Origin: Pythium myriotylum
Taxonomy: Eukaryota; Oomycota; Peronosporomycetes; Pythiales; Pythiaceae
NCBI GenBank assembly: GCA_023091665.1
Contig: JALJCQ010000002.1
Location: 1 to 64,000 of the forward strand
Length of the DNA stretch: 64,000 nt
Direction: 5' to 3'
Positions 36,139 through 49,931 of the stretch are shown piece after piece. The notes beneath the pieces were generated by a model. That model was not told where the DNA came from and made no database searches. It was given only the letters and a program-made list of their open reading frames with translations. Made by a program: the position numbers and the translations under genes. How positions within the stretch are numbered: position 1 is the stretch's first letter; every line of letters starts with the position of its first letter.

Positions 36139-36407
36139 ATTTTAGTTAAAAAAAATTATTATTAAATTATTTTATAATTCTTTAAGAATATAAATTATTT
36201 TTTTTAGTTATTTTACATATATTATTATCTATAATATATAATACGAATAATCTTTTGTTATTCTATTTAAAATCAAGGTTTTAATTTAATTTTTTATAAT
36301 ATTTAAAATATAATTTATATTATTACTGTTAATTTCTGATATAATATTAAATATAATTTAATAATATTTATTTTTTAAATTATTATTAAATTATATTTAT
36401 TACATTT

Positions 36408-37919
<1,512 letters not shown>

Positions 37920-37979
37920 TTAGATAAAAAATTACATTTTCGGGAGGTTTAAATTTTTAAATATAAAGAACATTGGTCT

Positions 37980-38078
37980 TTATTTTTTGAAATATTGTTT
38001 GATTTTATTTTTAAGAACTTTAATATCAGAAAATAATAATAAAATTATTACTAATGACGTAATTATTTTTAAAAGCAT
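37980..38078 (-). CDS. orf32, TatA-like, second copy
   Basis: Mirror of 22397-22495 in the same cox2-cox1 spacer. Confidence 0.5.
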   Translation of the reverse strand: MLLKIITSLVIILLLFSDIKVLKNKIKQYFKK

Positions 38079-38102
38079 TTTAATTTAAATATAAATAGTT
38101 TT

Positions 38103-38873
38103 TTATGCGTCTAAATCAAAATTAACTTTGTTTTTTAACCAAACTAAATAATCTTCTAATGAAACTGCTTCTACTACAATAGGCATAAAACCGTGATTTA
38201 TACCACAAATTTCACTACATTGACCGTAGAAAACACCTTCTCTTTTAATATACATAGATGTTTGATTTAAACGACCTGGACATGCATCTAATTTTACACC
38301 TAAAGAAGGTATAGCCCATGAATGTAAAACATCAGAAGCTGTTATTAAAACTCTAATATGACTGTTTGTAGGAACAACAACACGATTATCAACTTCTAAA
38401 AGTCTAAATTCTCCTATTGTTAAATCATTTTCTTGTACCATATAACTATCAAAAATTAAAGGTTCATCTGCGAATTCTAAATTATCAGAATACTCATAAC
38501 TCCAATACCATTGACTACCAATAACTTTTAAAGTAATTATTGGGTCTATAATTTCATCCATAGAATATAATAAAGCGAATGAAGGAACAGCTACTGTTAA
38601 TAAAATTAATGCTGGAATAGTTGTCCAAATAATTTCTATAGTAGCACCGTGTACAAAAGTAGCTGGAATAGGATTTTTTTTTTCATCAAATAAGGTAATT
38701 ACTCTAAATAACATCCAACAAACAAAAACTGTTACAATAATTAAAAAAAACATTAAATCATGATGAAAGTTTATAATACCTTCCATTACAGGTGTTGCAG
38801 GATCTTGAAATCCTAATTGCCATGGTTCTGCCATGTCTAAATAAGCTATTTGATTTTTATAATTTGTTATCAT
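38103..38873 (-). CDS. cox2: Cytochrome c oxidase subunit 2, second copy
   Basis: Mirror of 21602-22372 with identical protein; CuA ligands present. Confidence 0.98.
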   Translation of the reverse strand: MITNYKNQIAYLDMAEPWQLGFQDPATPVMEGIINFHHDLMFFLIIVTVFVCWMLFRVITLFDEKKNPIPATFVHGATIEIIWTTIPALILLTVAVPSFALLYSMDEIIDPIITLKVIGSQWYWSYEYSDNLEFADEPLIFDSYMVQENDLTIGEFRLLEVDNRVVVPTNSHIRVLITASDVLHSWAIPSLGVKLDACPGRLNQTSMYIKREGVFYGQCSEICGINHGFMPIVVEAVSLEDYLVWLKNKVNFDLDA

Positions 38874-38875
38874 AA

Positions 38876-38969
38876 TTTGATTTAATTTAACTTGAATTTT
38901 AATATATACAAAAATAAATAAGATATAAAAATTTTTAATATTTAATTATATATCCCTTAAATTATATAT
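38876..38969 (-). repeat. 94-bp direct repeat, cox2-proximal copy, right arm
   Basis: Mirror of 21506-21599, the leader just before cox2. Confidence 0.95.
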
Positions 38970-39018
38970 TTTATTCTTTATTTTATAATAAATATTTTTT
39001 TGTTTAAGATAAAAAATT

Positions 39019-39216
39019 ATGTACATCAAAAATATTATAGAAAAAATAAAATATTGTTGGATAGGATTCTCAAAAATAAGTATTATTTTATATGGTTTTA
39101 TAACCTCTTTTTTATTAGAATTTTTAATAAATGAAAATTTTTCTTATATTATCATTCAACATATTTTATTAACAGATTTTTTTAATTTAAGTATCATTAT
39201 TATAATAAAAATATAA
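39019..39216 (+). CDS. orf65, doubtful, second copy
   Basis: Mirror of 21259-21456. Confidence 0.25.
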   Translation: MYIKNIIEKIKYCWIGFSKISIILYGFITSFLLEFLINENFSYIIIQHILLTDFFNLSIIIIIKI

Positions 39217-39245
39217 AAGCTAATTTATAAAAATAATATAAAAAA

Positions 39246-40495
39246 TTAATTTTCTTTAGTTTCTTCATCAGATAAAAATTCTATAGACATATTTTCATCA
39301 GAAAATAAACTTGAATTTTCAAGAGAAGATACAGATTCGTAAATATTCAATAAAAATTTTAAATTAAAATCAGAATTATAACTAATAGATGGTAAATCTG
39401 GAAACGTATTATCAATAGAAATTAAAAATTTATTAAATATTGGTTTTTCAAAACATCTTCTAAAAAAAGTGGTTTTTCTAAAAAACCGATATAACCATCA
39501 TTTAATATTAAATTTGATAAAAATTTAACGTTTTCTGAACTTAAATCATATATAAAAAATAATAATTGTAAATCTCTATCAAAATTAGGGGTATTATTTC
39601 CAATTTTAGAAGTTATTAATAATAAATGTCTTAATGTATCATTTTGATAAGTATTTAAAATTTTAAATAAATCAATTAATTCTTCTTTAGTGATTCTTGA
39701 ATTTTCATATTTATATTTTTCTTCATAAATTTCTTGTAAATATTTACATGCTAAATTATTAGAAATAGAAGATGTTTTTGTTAAAAAAGAACCAATTTCT
39801 AAATAATTTATATAAGGGTCTCTTATTGTTTGATCTAAAGAAGATGAATTAAAATATTCAAACCAACAATTAAAGGAATTAGTATAACGAACGATAGCCC
39901 ATTCAGTTAACATATAATTACCATAATTTAAAGCATTTGAATTTTTATTTAAATCGTGCCAAAAAAAATTATAAGTATTAACATTAAGTTTAGTTATAAA
40001 CCTATTTGTTGGTTTTTGAACATAAGAATCGTTTATAGTTAATGAATATTCAGTAGATCTTAATTCTAACTTAATTAAATTTTTTGTAGAATTATTAAGA
40101 TCATTTTTATTTAATTGAAGACAATTTTCATATCCAAAAAATAATTTTTCATTTAAATTTAGACATTCTTTATATTGTTTTTGAATTTCTTTACTATTTT
40201 GTTTAAAATAAATTTGAGATTTATTTTCTTCACTATAATAATCTTTTTCCATACAATAAACTATTTGATTTAAAACTAAATCTGGTACTAAACTAAAATT
40301 AATAAGGCTTATTAAAAAAAAATTAATAAAAAAAACAAACAAATTAATTTTTCCTTGATTAAAATAAAAAGGAAGACTTTCAATTTGAATAGAAGTCAAA
40401 ATAGTTTTTCTATTCTTTTTTATTGAAAATGATTCGAAAAAAGAAACACTACTATAAATCCCTTTAAAAACTATTATTAAAATTATTATTATCCA
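39246..40495 (-). pseudogene. orf325 family member, second copy
   Basis: Mirror of 19980-21229, with the same missing ATG and the same -1 break before the last 59 codons. Confidence 0.65.
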
Positions 40496-40498
40496 TAA

Positions 40499-41130
40499 TT
40501 ATTTTTTAATTTTTAAGAGACCACGACGTTTCATAAAAGAAGTTAAAGTCATTGGATGGACACTTAATAATTTTGATATAGAAGTATGATTTAATCCCAT
40601 CTTTTTATATTCCCTAATTTTATCATAATATAAATCAAGTTTTAGACGACTACTTTTAGAGCCTTTCGGTCTACCTATATGTTTTCCTTCTTTTTTAGCC
40701 CGTATTAACCCTTCTTTAGTTCTCTCACTTATTAAATCTCTTTCAAATTGATAAATACCATCAAAAATAGTAATCATTAAATTAGTTATTAATCTAGAAT
40801 GAGTACTTTTTGTATTTAAATTTTCTTTTAAAAAATAAAATGAATGCCTTCTCTAATAAAAAGTTGTAATTGATGGACTAATTCACCAGAACTTCGACCG
40901 AACCGACTCATTTCAGTAAAAATAATCACATCTCCTTTCTTTACTTTATTTAAAAGATCACCTAATAAACGTTTTGATAAAGGAACTGTTCCGGAAATCT
41001 TCTCCTCTACGAATTCATCAATGACTAAATCATTTTGAGCTGCATATTTATTAATTTGTATTTTTTGATTTTCCAATTTTTGATCTGGCGTACTTACTCT
41101 AGCATACCCATATATTTTATTTTTTTTCAT
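40499..41130 (-). pseudogene. Serine recombinase with frame break, second copy
   Basis: Mirror of 19345-19976. The same T6A4 break lies between the catalytic part (40828-41130) and the DNA-binding part (40499-40777 and upstream codons). Confidence 0.9.
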
Positions 41131-41159
41131 ATTTATTTTTTATATTATAATTAAAAAGA

Positions 41160-41187
41160 GAGGTGTTTTCCCTAGGGAAAACACCTC
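41160..41187. terminator. 28-bp perfect palindrome, second copy
   Basis: Mirror of 19288-19315. Being palindromic it reads the same in both arms. Confidence 0.75.
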
Positions 41188-41199
41188 TTTAAAAAACGA

Positions 41200-41724
41200 T
41201 CAAGGGGGTACTAAAACAGAAAATACCTGATTTGTATTATAAACAACCATCGATTCTTTTATGTTTTGAATCACATCCCTTAAAACTAATCCCCCTATAT
41301 CTAAATTGGATATTGTATACAGAAATATATTTCCTATTCTATACAAATCCTCTTCTGATATATTTGAATTGTTTGCTGAACGAATTAATAAATCATGTAA
41401 ATAAGTTCTAACCTGAGATGAACTATTTTCAATTAATAATGCACGATTTTCATTACCATTTTGATGATTCATTATACTTTCCATTAATTCAACCCTTCTT
41501 TCTGAAGTAGTTGAGTTATTTAATTCAATAATTGTATCTGAATCTATTGATGAAACCCTATTTAAATCATTTATATAAGGCAATTCACCCACATTATTTT
41601 GCGATCTCCTGTTTAAAATATTTCTAAAAGTTTCCCGCATATTTAAAGTAGAAGGTCTTAAAACCATTCTAGTCACATTTGTTTCACCTGTGGTAGTGAT
41701 TGTTTCTACTAATGTTCTTGTCAT
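41200..41724 (-). CDS. orf174, second copy
   Basis: Mirror of 18751-19275; TGA stop, Arg-rich composition. Confidence 0.6.
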   Translation of the reverse strand: MTRTLVETITTTGETNVTRMVLRPSTLNMRETFRNILNRRSQNNVGELPYINDLNRVSSIDSDTIIELNNSTTSERRVELMESIMNHQNGNENRALLIENSSSQVRTYLHDLLIRSANNSNISEEDLYRIGNIFLYTISNLDIGGLVLRDVIQNIKESMVVYNTNQVFSVLVPP

Positions 41725-41733
41725 AGGCTATAT

Positions 41734-42294
41734 TTAATCATCTATTCCTGGAATAGGATTTCCTAAAGTAAAAGTACCTTCTAAATTAATAGGTTTATCT
41801 AAACTAGGATTCTCATCTATCCCTTTTTTTAACAATAAATCTTTAATTTCTAATAATAACTTGATTTCTTCTTTGCTTAAATTCACTGAATTTTCATTCA
41901 ATTTTTTTAAGGCATCTAATACCCCTTTATGATCTATTGCATGTAAATCTTTTGATAAAGTTCCTAAAGATTTAATTGATTCTAAAGTCGCATTATTAAA
42001 AAAATCTGCATTATATAACCAGAAACCTCCTCCTATGAAACCAATAAAGAATAATACCCATAAAGCGTTCTTTAAAGTTAAATAATCGTAATAACTTTCC
42101 TTTTTTCCTTCTAAAATCAGTTCCTGATTTTCTAATTCTACTTTTTTCAATCCTTGTAATTGTTCTAATATTTGATCTTGATTTGATAAAACAGATTCGA
42201 AATCTGTTTCGATTCCTAAGAATTCTCTTATTGTAAATTTTATATATTTTATCATAATTGTTTTAAAATCGACTTTTTTTAGTAAGGAAAACAT
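41734..42294 (-). CDS. orf186, second copy
   Basis: Mirror of 18181-18741; coiled coil plus one membrane helix. Confidence 0.6.
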   Translation of the reverse strand: MFSLLKKVDFKTIMIKYIKFTIREFLGIETDFESVLSNQDQILEQLQGLKKVELENQELILEGKKESYYDYLTLKNALWVLFFIGFIGGGFWLYNADFFNNATLESIKSLGTLSKDLHAIDHKGVLDALKKLNENSVNLSKEEIKLLLEIKDLLLKKGIDENPSLDKPINLEGTFTLGNPIPGIDD

Positions 42295-42405
42295 GCCTAA
42301 AAACAGTTTTTTATTTATTTATACATAAATATATTAAAAATGTTTTAAAAACCTTTTTGAATAAAAATAAAAACTATTTTACAAATTTTTACTATTATTT
42401 TTAAA

Positions 42406-43797
42406 CTATTTTCTTAATCTTTTTAAAGACAGGCTTTTTTCTTCATTTTCAAAAAAATACTTTTTTGTTGTATTAGTAGCTTTTTCAAAATTTTCAGAAA
42501 AATTTAATGTATTATTATTTAATACAGTATTTTTATCAAAATTATTTTCTATTAAATATGACTTAATATCTGTTTTTCCATAAAAAACACTATTTTTAAA
42601 AATAATTAAATTACGTTTATTTATAGAAACATCATTATTTGATAATATTTCATTTTGAGAACGTTTGTATTCTTTAAAATATGATAAAAATTTTAATCTA
42701 TTCTCAAATAATGCATAAGTTTCGCCTATTAATAAATTATCAATAGAGATATCTTCAGTACTTTCACTTAAATAATTTGCAGATAATTCAAAAAAAGGTA
42801 ATAAATCTTTGTTTAATTCTAATTTTTTATTTTTAATACTATCTGGTTTATAATCATAAGAAATTTTTTCAACAAAATCTAAATTACTTAAAAAAATTTC
42901 TGGATCATTTTCTTTTAATATATTAATAAAATATTCATTATTATCAATTAAAAAGTTTAAATAATTTATAAAATTTATTAGATAATCAAAATTATTACAA
43001 ATCCCTCTATCAAAAAAAAAATCAAAAATATCGTTAATAATAAAAATTGGTAATGATTTCTCTTGAAAAATATTGATTTTAGAAAAAATTTCAACCCAAT
43101 TTTTAAACCTATTTTCTTCTATTTTTGATTCAATCACATCAAAATGAGATTTTAAAAAAATAAAACGTATTTTATGACAATTATAATTCAAATTATCTAA
43201 AATTTCTATAAAATTTTTACATTGAATATTTAAAATTTCAGGATTATTTTCATAACTAATTGTTTTAAAAATATCTTGTTTTTTATAGATTAATATATCA
43301 ATTTCATTGTTTATTTCACGGAAAATTTTAAAATTATAATTATTTGAAAAATTTTTACTTGAATCACCTAAATAACCTGTATATTTAATGTTTTTTTTAA
43401 ATATTCTTTCATATTCATTTTCCATATTCTCGATAATAGCATTTTCACTTAAAATAAAAGAATCCGGATTTATTTGAAAATCCGACTCTTCAGAAGCTAT
43501 CGAACTTCCGGTGATATCATCGGCTTCCTCATCCATACAATGGGCAGTATGATTAAAAATTAATTCAGATAATAAATTTAAATTAATAAAACTTAAAAAA
43601 AAAAAAATTAAGAAGAAAGTAAATAAATTAATCTTCCCTTGATTAATATAAAAAGGCAAACTCTCTATTTGAATAGAAGTAGATAAAAACTCAGTACTTT
43701 TTCGCACTGAAAAAGGTGTTATAAAAGGAATGCTTTTATAAAACCCTTTAAAAATTATTATTGAAAATATGATTGAATAAATTGTTAATAATAACAT
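42406..43797 (-). CDS. orf463, second copy
   Basis: Mirror of 16678-18069; includes the 142-bp block (43621-43762) shared with 29269-29410. Confidence 0.65.
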   Translation of the reverse strand: MLLLTIYSIIFSIIIFKGFYKSIPFITPFSVRKSTEFLSTSIQIESLPFYINQGKINLFTFFLIFFFLSFINLNLLSELIFNHTAHCMDEEADDITGSSIASEESDFQINPDSFILSENAIIENMENEYERIFKKNIKYTGYLGDSSKNFSNNYNFKIFREINNEIDILIYKKQDIFKTISYENNPEILNIQCKNFIEILDNLNYNCHKIRFIFLKSHFDVIESKIEENRFKNWVEIFSKINIFQEKSLPIFIINDIFDFFFDRGICNNFDYLINFINYLNFLIDNNEYFINILKENDPEIFLSNLDFVEKISYDYKPDSIKNKKLELNKDLLPFFELSANYLSESTEDISIDNLLIGETYALFENRLKFLSYFKEYKRSQNEILSNNDVSINKRNLIIFKNSVFYGKTDIKSYLIENNFDKNTVLNNNTLNFSENFEKATNTTKKYFFENEEKSLSLKRLRK

Positions 43798-43802
43798 AAA
43801 TC

Positions 43803-43896
43803 TTTGATTTAATTTAACTTGAATTTTAATATATACAAAAATAAATAAGATATAAAAATTTTTAATATTTAATTATATATCCCTTAAATTATATAT
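43803..43896 (-). repeat. 94-bp direct repeat, orf463-proximal copy, right arm
   Basis: Mirror of 16579-16672. Confidence 0.95.
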
Positions 43897-44005
43897 ATTT
43901 TATATTTAATGATTTGAAGGATATATTTAAATTATTAATAATATGTATATTATTAATGTTATATTATTTAAATATTTATATAATAAAATTTAATTAATTT
44001 TAAAT

Positions 44006-44081
44006 TCGGAAGAAAAGGATTCGAACCTTTGATCTTCTGTTCCCAAAACAGATGCATTAAACCATACTATGCTACCTTCCG
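44006..44081 (-). tRNA. trnP(ugg): tRNA-Pro (UGG), second copy
   Basis: Mirror of 16394-16469. Confidence 0.95.
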
Positions 44082-44097
44082 TTAATAGTTAAAAAAA

Positions 44098-44169
44098 TGA
44101 TGATGGTAGGACTCGAACCTACAACATCAGGATTATGATTCCCACGCTCCACCATTAAACTACATCATC
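44098..44169 (-). tRNA. trnM(cau): tRNA-Met (CAU, elongator), second copy
   Basis: Mirror of 16306-16377. Confidence 0.8.
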
Positions 44170-44221
44170 TTTTTAATTTTTATATCTTAAATAATAAAAA
44201 ATGTTCTAAAATGTGATTTAA

Positions 44222-44310
44222 AGGTCGAAGTGGGATTTGAACCCACGAGTTACAAAAATAACTGATAGTTTAGCAAACTACTGCCTTAAACCGGACTTGG
44301 CTATTCGACC
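44222..44310 (-). tRNA. trnS(gcu): tRNA-Ser (GCU), second copy
   Basis: Mirror of 16165-16253. Confidence 0.95.
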
Positions 44311-44339
44311 AAAAAAATAAAAATGAATAATATATATAA

Positions 44340-44411
44340 CTTCTTTGATAGGATTCGAACCTACAACCTAATGGTTAACAGCCATTTGCTCTACCATTGA
44401 GCTACAAAGAA
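44340..44411 (-). tRNA. trnN(guu): tRNA-Asn (GUU), second copy
   Basis: Mirror of 16064-16135. Confidence 0.96.
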
Positions 44412-44454
44412 AGAAATATATATATTTATTATATCTTTTATTTAAAAAAATTTG

Positions 44455-44743
44455 AAACTTTTAGTATTTTTAAGCTAAATATTTTACAATACTTGCACTT
44501 AAAACCTATCAATGTAATAGTCTTTTACAGTTTTCATTTGAAAAAATTTTAAGAATGGCTTCTTACTTAGATGCTTTCAGTAATTATCCAAAATAAATTT
44601 AGCTACTCGGCGATGCTTAAAAACAACCGATACACCAGAGATTTACCCTTCTCGGTCCTCTCGTACTAGAGTTAGATTCTTTCATTTTTCAAGTTATCTA
44701 TAGAAGATAGGAACCAAACTGTCTCACGACGTTCTAAACCCAA

Positions 44744-44783
<40 letters not shown>

Positions 44784-44861
44784 AACCTTCTTCAGCTCCA
44801 GGATGTGATGAGTCGACATCGAGGTGCCAAACGACTCCGTCGATAGGAGCTCTTAGGAGTC

Positions 44862-44904
<43 letters not shown>

Positions 44905-45342
44905 AATCTTTCCACAAAGAATTATCGGATCACTATGACCGACTTTCGTCCCTGTTTGATATGTCTATCTTACAGTCAAGCAAGCTTTTACCATTACGCT
45001 CTACAATTGATATTAAAATCCAATTTGAGCTTACCTTTGTACACCTCCGTTACTCTTTAGGAGGTGACCGCCCCAGTCAAACTACCAACCATACAATGTC
45101 TATTTTTAAAAAATATTAGTTATTTATTTTAATAAGAGTGGTATTTCAATGTCATCTAAACAATTCACTAGCGTGAAGGTTTCAAAGATTCCCACTTATA
45201 CTACACATATTAGATAAAATAACAATATAAAGATGTAGTAAAGGTTCACGGGGTCTTTCCGTCTAACTATAGAAAATCCGCATCTTCACGGATAATTCAA
45301 ATTCACTGAGTCTATATTGGAGACAGCGGGGATGTCGTTACA

Positions 45343-45399
<57 letters not shown>

Positions 45400-45457
45400 G
45401 AGTTACGGCCGCCGTTTACTGGGACTTCCATTCAATGCGTAAACATCTCCTATTAAT

Positions 45458-45495
<38 letters not shown>

Positions 45496-47097
45496 GTTAC
45501 CATTTAGCAGAGTCCTAAGTTTTTATTAAACAGTCGCAACCCCCTATTCTGTGCCACCTACTTTTTTAAGAGCAGGTACTCTTTATCCCGAAGTTACAGA
45601 GTCATTTTGCCGAGTTCCTTCAATATAGTTCTCTCATTCACCTTAGTCTACTCGACCTATCCACCTGTGTCGGTTTAGGGTACGGTTTATTAATTAAAAA
45701 AGCTTTTTCCTGAAAAAGTTAAACTTTTTGTCACTTTTTTTAAAAAATTTAATTTAAAAATTATCCCATCAAAATTTGCTTTCGTCAAATCTTTCTTAGG
45801 GGCCGTTTCACTCTATGAAATACATCTTAACATAGAAACCCTTGGATTTACGGTGATAATGATTCTTATTCATTATTTTTTGTTACTAATGCCAGCATTT
45901 TCGTTTCTGATATCTTCAACGTATTTTACAACACATCTTTTTCAACATACAGAATGTTCCGCTACCGTTTTATTCTAAAAATAAAACTTGCCGCTTCGGT
46001 AAATTTCTTAAGTCTCGATACATTTTAGGCGCAAAAAAACTAGACCAATGAGCTATTACGCTTTCTTTAAAGGATGGCTGCTTCCAAGCCTACCTACTGG
46101 TTGTAATCATTTTTTAACTTCCTTTTTCACTTAGAATATTATTTAGAGACCTTAGCGATCAATCTGGGCTGTTTCCCTCTTGACAAAAGACCTTAGCGCC
46201 TAATGTCTGTCTATTTAAATAACCTTTTTTCGTATTCGGAGTTTCTAAGAGTTCAGTAAGTTTTTACGCCCCCTAGCTCAATGAGTGCTCTACCCCAAAA
46301 AAAGATTTTAAATGCTCTACTTCAATAGATTTCGCGGAAAACCAGCTATCTCCGAGTTTGATTAGCCTTTCACTCCTAACCACAAATCATCTCCATATTT
46401 TGCCACATATGTGAGTTCGATCCTCCAAATAGTTTTACCTATTTTTCAATCTGTTCATGGTTAGATCACTCGGTTTCGGGTCTTATTCTTATAACTTCAA
46501 TGCATTTTAAAACTTGATTTATCTACGCCTACTTTAAAAAATTAAGCTTGCTATAAAAATAAACTTGCTGGCCCATTATGCAAAAGGTACACTGTCACTT
46601 TAATAAAAAGTTCCAATTGATTGTTAACATTAAGTTTCAGAATTATTTCAAACTCGAAAGTTCTTTTTCACCTTTCCTTTACAGTACTTGTTCACTATCG
46701 GTCATTAATTCTTATAGGTTTTGAGGGTGGTTCCCCAATATTCAAAAAAGACTTCACATATCTCTTCTTACTAATATAAAAACATATATTTTTCTACAGG
46801 ACTTTAACCTTTTTTAGTAAATTTTTCAAAATTTTTCAAAAAATATAATATTGTTTTTATAAACCTAAGTCCACGTTCGCTCGTCACTACTAACGGATTC
46901 TCGTTTGATTTTTAGAACAGTTACTTAGATATTTCAGTTCACTGCTTTTTAAATTTTCACAAAGAAAAAGTTTTCTCTAGGAGATCTATATCTCAAAATA
47001 AATTTATATTTGATATAGCTTTTCGCATTTTTACGTCCTAAAAATAAAATTAATGCCAAGGCATCCACTTAATGCTTTTATTATTATTGTACTTAAA
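44455..47097 (-). rRNA. rnl: Large subunit ribosomal RNA, second copy
   Basis: Mirror of 13378-16020; the same conserved LSU blocks occur in reverse complement (for example ATCAGCCTGTTATCCC near 44862). Confidence 0.97.
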
Positions 47098-47118
47098 CCA
47101 TTTAAATAATTTAAAATT

Positions 47119-47373
47119 TTATTTTTTTTTTAAATATTCATTTACTAATTTTAAATTTAAAAAAAAAGGATATAAAATTTCATTAAATTTAGGTTTTTTT
47201 AAAAAAACACCTGTTTTTATTTTTTTATTTTTATATAAATAACGACTTTGATTTCTTTTTTTTTTTTTTTCTTCTTCTTTTTTTTTTTCTGAAATATTTT
47301 TTAAATATAATGAATTATTTTTTCTATAAAAAAAAAATTTATTTTTTAAGTTATTTTTTTGTTTTTTTTGCAT
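47119..47373 (-). CDS. orf84, second copy
   Basis: Mirror of 13102-13356. Confidence 0.5.
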   Translation of the reverse strand: MQKKQKNNLKNKFFFYRKNNSLYLKNISEKKKEEEKKKKRNQSRYLYKNKKIKTGVFLKKPKFNEILYPFFLNLKLVNEYLKKK

Positions 47374-47380
47374 TTATTTA

Positions 47381-47839
47381 TTAAATAATATTAATTCTAT
47401 CTCCTTTTTTTAATATAAAATTTGGTTTATTAACAATTTTATTATTAACTTTTATTTTTTTATGATTAATTAATTGTTTTGCATGAAAAATACTTCTAGC
47501 TAATCTAAATCTCAAAACATTTATATCTAATCTACTTTCTAAAGTTATAACAAAATTTTTAAAAGTATTTATTTTATTATCTTTTTTTGAAAGCTTTTTA
47601 AATAAATTTTTTAATTGATATTCTGGTATACAGCCATAAAAATTTTTAAATTGTTGTTTTTCAAACAATCTTTTTTGAAAGAATCTATTTCTTTTTTCTG
47701 GTTTAATTTCTTTTCTATATTTTAATCTTTTTTTAAATAAATTCCATTTTTTTTTTTTCAATTTTGATATTTTTAAATAAGCATGTGGATTATTATTATT
47801 TTGAAAGCAAATTTTATTTCGAGGTTTTAATTTATTCAT
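47381..47839 (-). CDS. rps4: Ribosomal protein S4, second copy
   Basis: Mirror of 12636-13094. Confidence 0.95.
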   Translation of the reverse strand: MNKLKPRNKICFQNNNNPHAYLKISKLKKKKWNLFKKRLKYRKEIKPEKRNRFFQKRLFEKQQFKNFYGCIPEYQLKNLFKKLSKKDNKINTFKNFVITLESRLDINVLRFRLARSIFHAKQLINHKKIKVNNKIVNKPNFILKKGDRINII

Positions 47840-47843
47840 ATTA

Positions 47844-48434
47844 TTAAAATATTTTTCTTAATAAATACATTAAAGTGTATAATGATTTAATATTTCTTGT
47901 ATTACTCACAATAGGATAGTTAATATTTTTTAATTTTTGACTAGTATTTATAAAAGAAATTATTGGTATATTTAAAGTTGATAATTCTTGATTTAAAAAA
48001 TTTTCATTAATTGAACTTTTAATTATTAATATCAATTTTATATCATTATTTTTTAATAAATTATTTAATTTTTCATTTATACTATTATTAATAATTTTAT
48101 TAGTAATAAGACCATTAACCCATTCATCATTATAAAAAATAATATTTTCATTTTTTTTTACAAATCTTTTATTTACTAAAAATTTAATATCATCAGAATT
48201 TCCTATTACTAATATTTTTTCTTTTTTATTTAAAATATATTCTAATAATTTAAAAACACGTTTTAAATATAAAGAAACATTTTTCAAATTTATTATTGTA
48301 TAGTTATGTCTAATACCATAAATAAAAGGCATTACATCTTTTTTAGTTTCTTTTAGAGATTCTCCGTAAATATTTTTTGATTTGAATAATAAATTTAATA
48401 AAATATTATTATTATTATCTTTTTTTTTTAACAT
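47844..48434 (-). CDS. rps2: Ribosomal protein S2, second copy
   Basis: Mirror of 12041-12631. Confidence 0.92.
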   Translation of the reverse strand: MLKKKDNNNNILLNLLFKSKNIYGESLKETKKDVMPFIYGIRHNYTIINLKNVSLYLKRVFKLLEYILNKKEKILVIGNSDDIKFLVNKRFVKKNENIIFYNDEWVNGLITNKIINNSINEKLNNLLKNNDIKLILIIKSSINENFLNQELSTLNIPIISFINTSQKLKNINYPIVSNTRNIKSLYTLMYLLRKIF

Positions 48435-48440
48435 ATTTAA

Positions 48441-49046
48441 TTATTTTTTACTTTTTTTACCTTCTTTTTTAAGAATTTTTTCATTTTTTAATAAAAGACC
48501 TTTTCCTTTATAAGGTTCTGGTTTTTTAAAACTTTTAATATAATGAACAAATTGTGTTAAATATATAAAATCAATACTATTAAAAATTAAATTATTTGAT
48601 TGATTTATAATTTTAATGTTTTCAGGGATATTTATTATTAGATTATGACTGTAACCTAATTTTAATATTAAATTATTATTTTCAATAAAAGCTTTAAAAC
48701 CAATACCTTTTAAAATTAAATTTAATTTAAAACCTTGTAAAATACCTTTTATTTTTATTTTTATTAATTTATTATATAGATTTAAAATGCTTTTTTTATT
48801 TTTTTGTAAATTTACTATTAATATTAATTGATTTTTTTTATAAAAAAATAAAATTTCATTTGTAAAATTTAGAGATAATTTACCTAATACACCTTCAAAA
48901 TAAATGGTTTCATTTTGAACAGTAACATTTATATTCTTAGGTATTTTTATAGATTTATCTATAAAAAAAATTTCAATATTCCCTAAATAACCTTTTAAAA
49001 AAATTTTATTTTTTACTTCAATATTTTTTTTTAATAATTGAATCAT
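48441..49046 (-). CDS. rpl6: Ribosomal protein L6, second copy
   Basis: Mirror of 11429-12034. Confidence 0.94.
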   Translation of the reverse strand: MIQLLKKNIEVKNKIFLKGYLGNIEIFFIDKSIKIPKNINVTVQNETIYFEGVLGKLSLNFTNEILFFYKKNQLILIVNLQKNKKSILNLYNKLIKIKIKGILQGFKLNLILKGIGFKAFIENNNLILKLGYSHNLIINIPENIKIINQSNNLIFNSIDFIYLTQFVHYIKSFKKPEPYKGKGLLLKNEKILKKEGKKSKK

Positions 49047-49050
49047 ATTT

Positions 49051-49431
49051 TTAAAAAATTTTACATATTAACTCGCCACCAACATTTAATTTTTTTGCCT
49101 CTAAATCGCTTAATATACCTAAAGATGTTGATATGATATAAAACCCTTGTTTTTTAATATATAAATCTTTATTTTTTATATAAAAACGTTTTCCGGGTTT
49201 TGATATACGTTTTATTTCGTTAATAACTGATTTATTATTTTTATATTTTAAATATATCTCAATTTGATTTTTTGAATTTATTTTATAACTTTTAATAAAA
49301 CCTTCATTTACTAAGATATTTAATATATTTACAGATTGTTTTGAGTTTTGTTGTATTATTTTGGTTTTTTTTGATAAAAAACCATTTTTAATTGTTGAGA
49401 ATAAGTTTGAAAGGGTATCAGTAATAATCAT
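49051..49431 (-). CDS. rps8: Ribosomal protein S8, second copy
   Basis: Mirror of 11044-11424. Confidence 0.97.
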   Translation of the reverse strand: MIITDTLSNLFSTIKNGFLSKKTKIIQQNSKQSVNILNILVNEGFIKSYKINSKNQIEIYLKYKNNKSVINEIKRISKPGKRFYIKNKDLYIKKQGFYIISTSLGILSDLEAKKLNVGGELICKIF

Positions 49432-49443
49432 AAATAATTTATT

Positions 49444-49743
49444 TTACCAACTATATTTAGAAACACCAGGTAAAAAACCTTCTGATGCTAATTTTCGTAA
49501 TTGAATTCGTGAAATTTTAAATAAACGATAAATACTTTTAGAACGTCCTGTTAAAACACATAAATTTTTAATACGTGTTATTGATGAATTATTATTAAAA
49601 AAAAACCATTTTTGTTGTATTTTCCATCTTAAATCTTTTTCTATATTTAAGTTTTTTGAAATTATTTTTAAAATTAATCTTTTTTTTTCTAAACTTTTAA
49701 ATAAATATCTTTGTTTTATATTTTTTTTTATTTTTTTTTGCAT
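49444..49743 (-). CDS. rps14: Ribosomal protein S14, second copy
   Basis: Mirror of 10732-11031. Confidence 0.97.
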   Translation of the reverse strand: MQKKIKKNIKQRYLFKSLEKKRLILKIISKNLNIEKDLRWKIQQKWFFFNNNSSITRIKNLCVLTGRSKSIYRLFKISRIQLRKLASEGFLPGVSKYSW

Positions 49744-49766
49744 AATTTTTTATGTAATAATAAAAA

Positions 49767-49839
49767 TGGAGATAATCGGACTCGAACCGATAACCTTATA
49801 TTTGCAAAACATATTTTCTACCAATTGAAATATATCCCC
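49767..49839 (-). tRNA. trnA(ugc): tRNA-Ala (UGC), second copy
   Basis: Mirror of 10636-10708. Confidence 0.94.
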
Positions 49840-49847
49840 TTATAAAA

Positions 49848-49920
49848 TAAGTGTATTGGGACTCGAACCCAAGACCATCGGATTAAAAGTCCGGTGCTCT
49901 ACCAACTGAGCTATACACTT
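49848..49920 (-). tRNA. trnK(uuu): tRNA-Lys (UUU), second copy
   Basis: Mirror of 10555-10627. Confidence 0.97.
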
Positions 49921-49931
49921 ATTAAAATTTA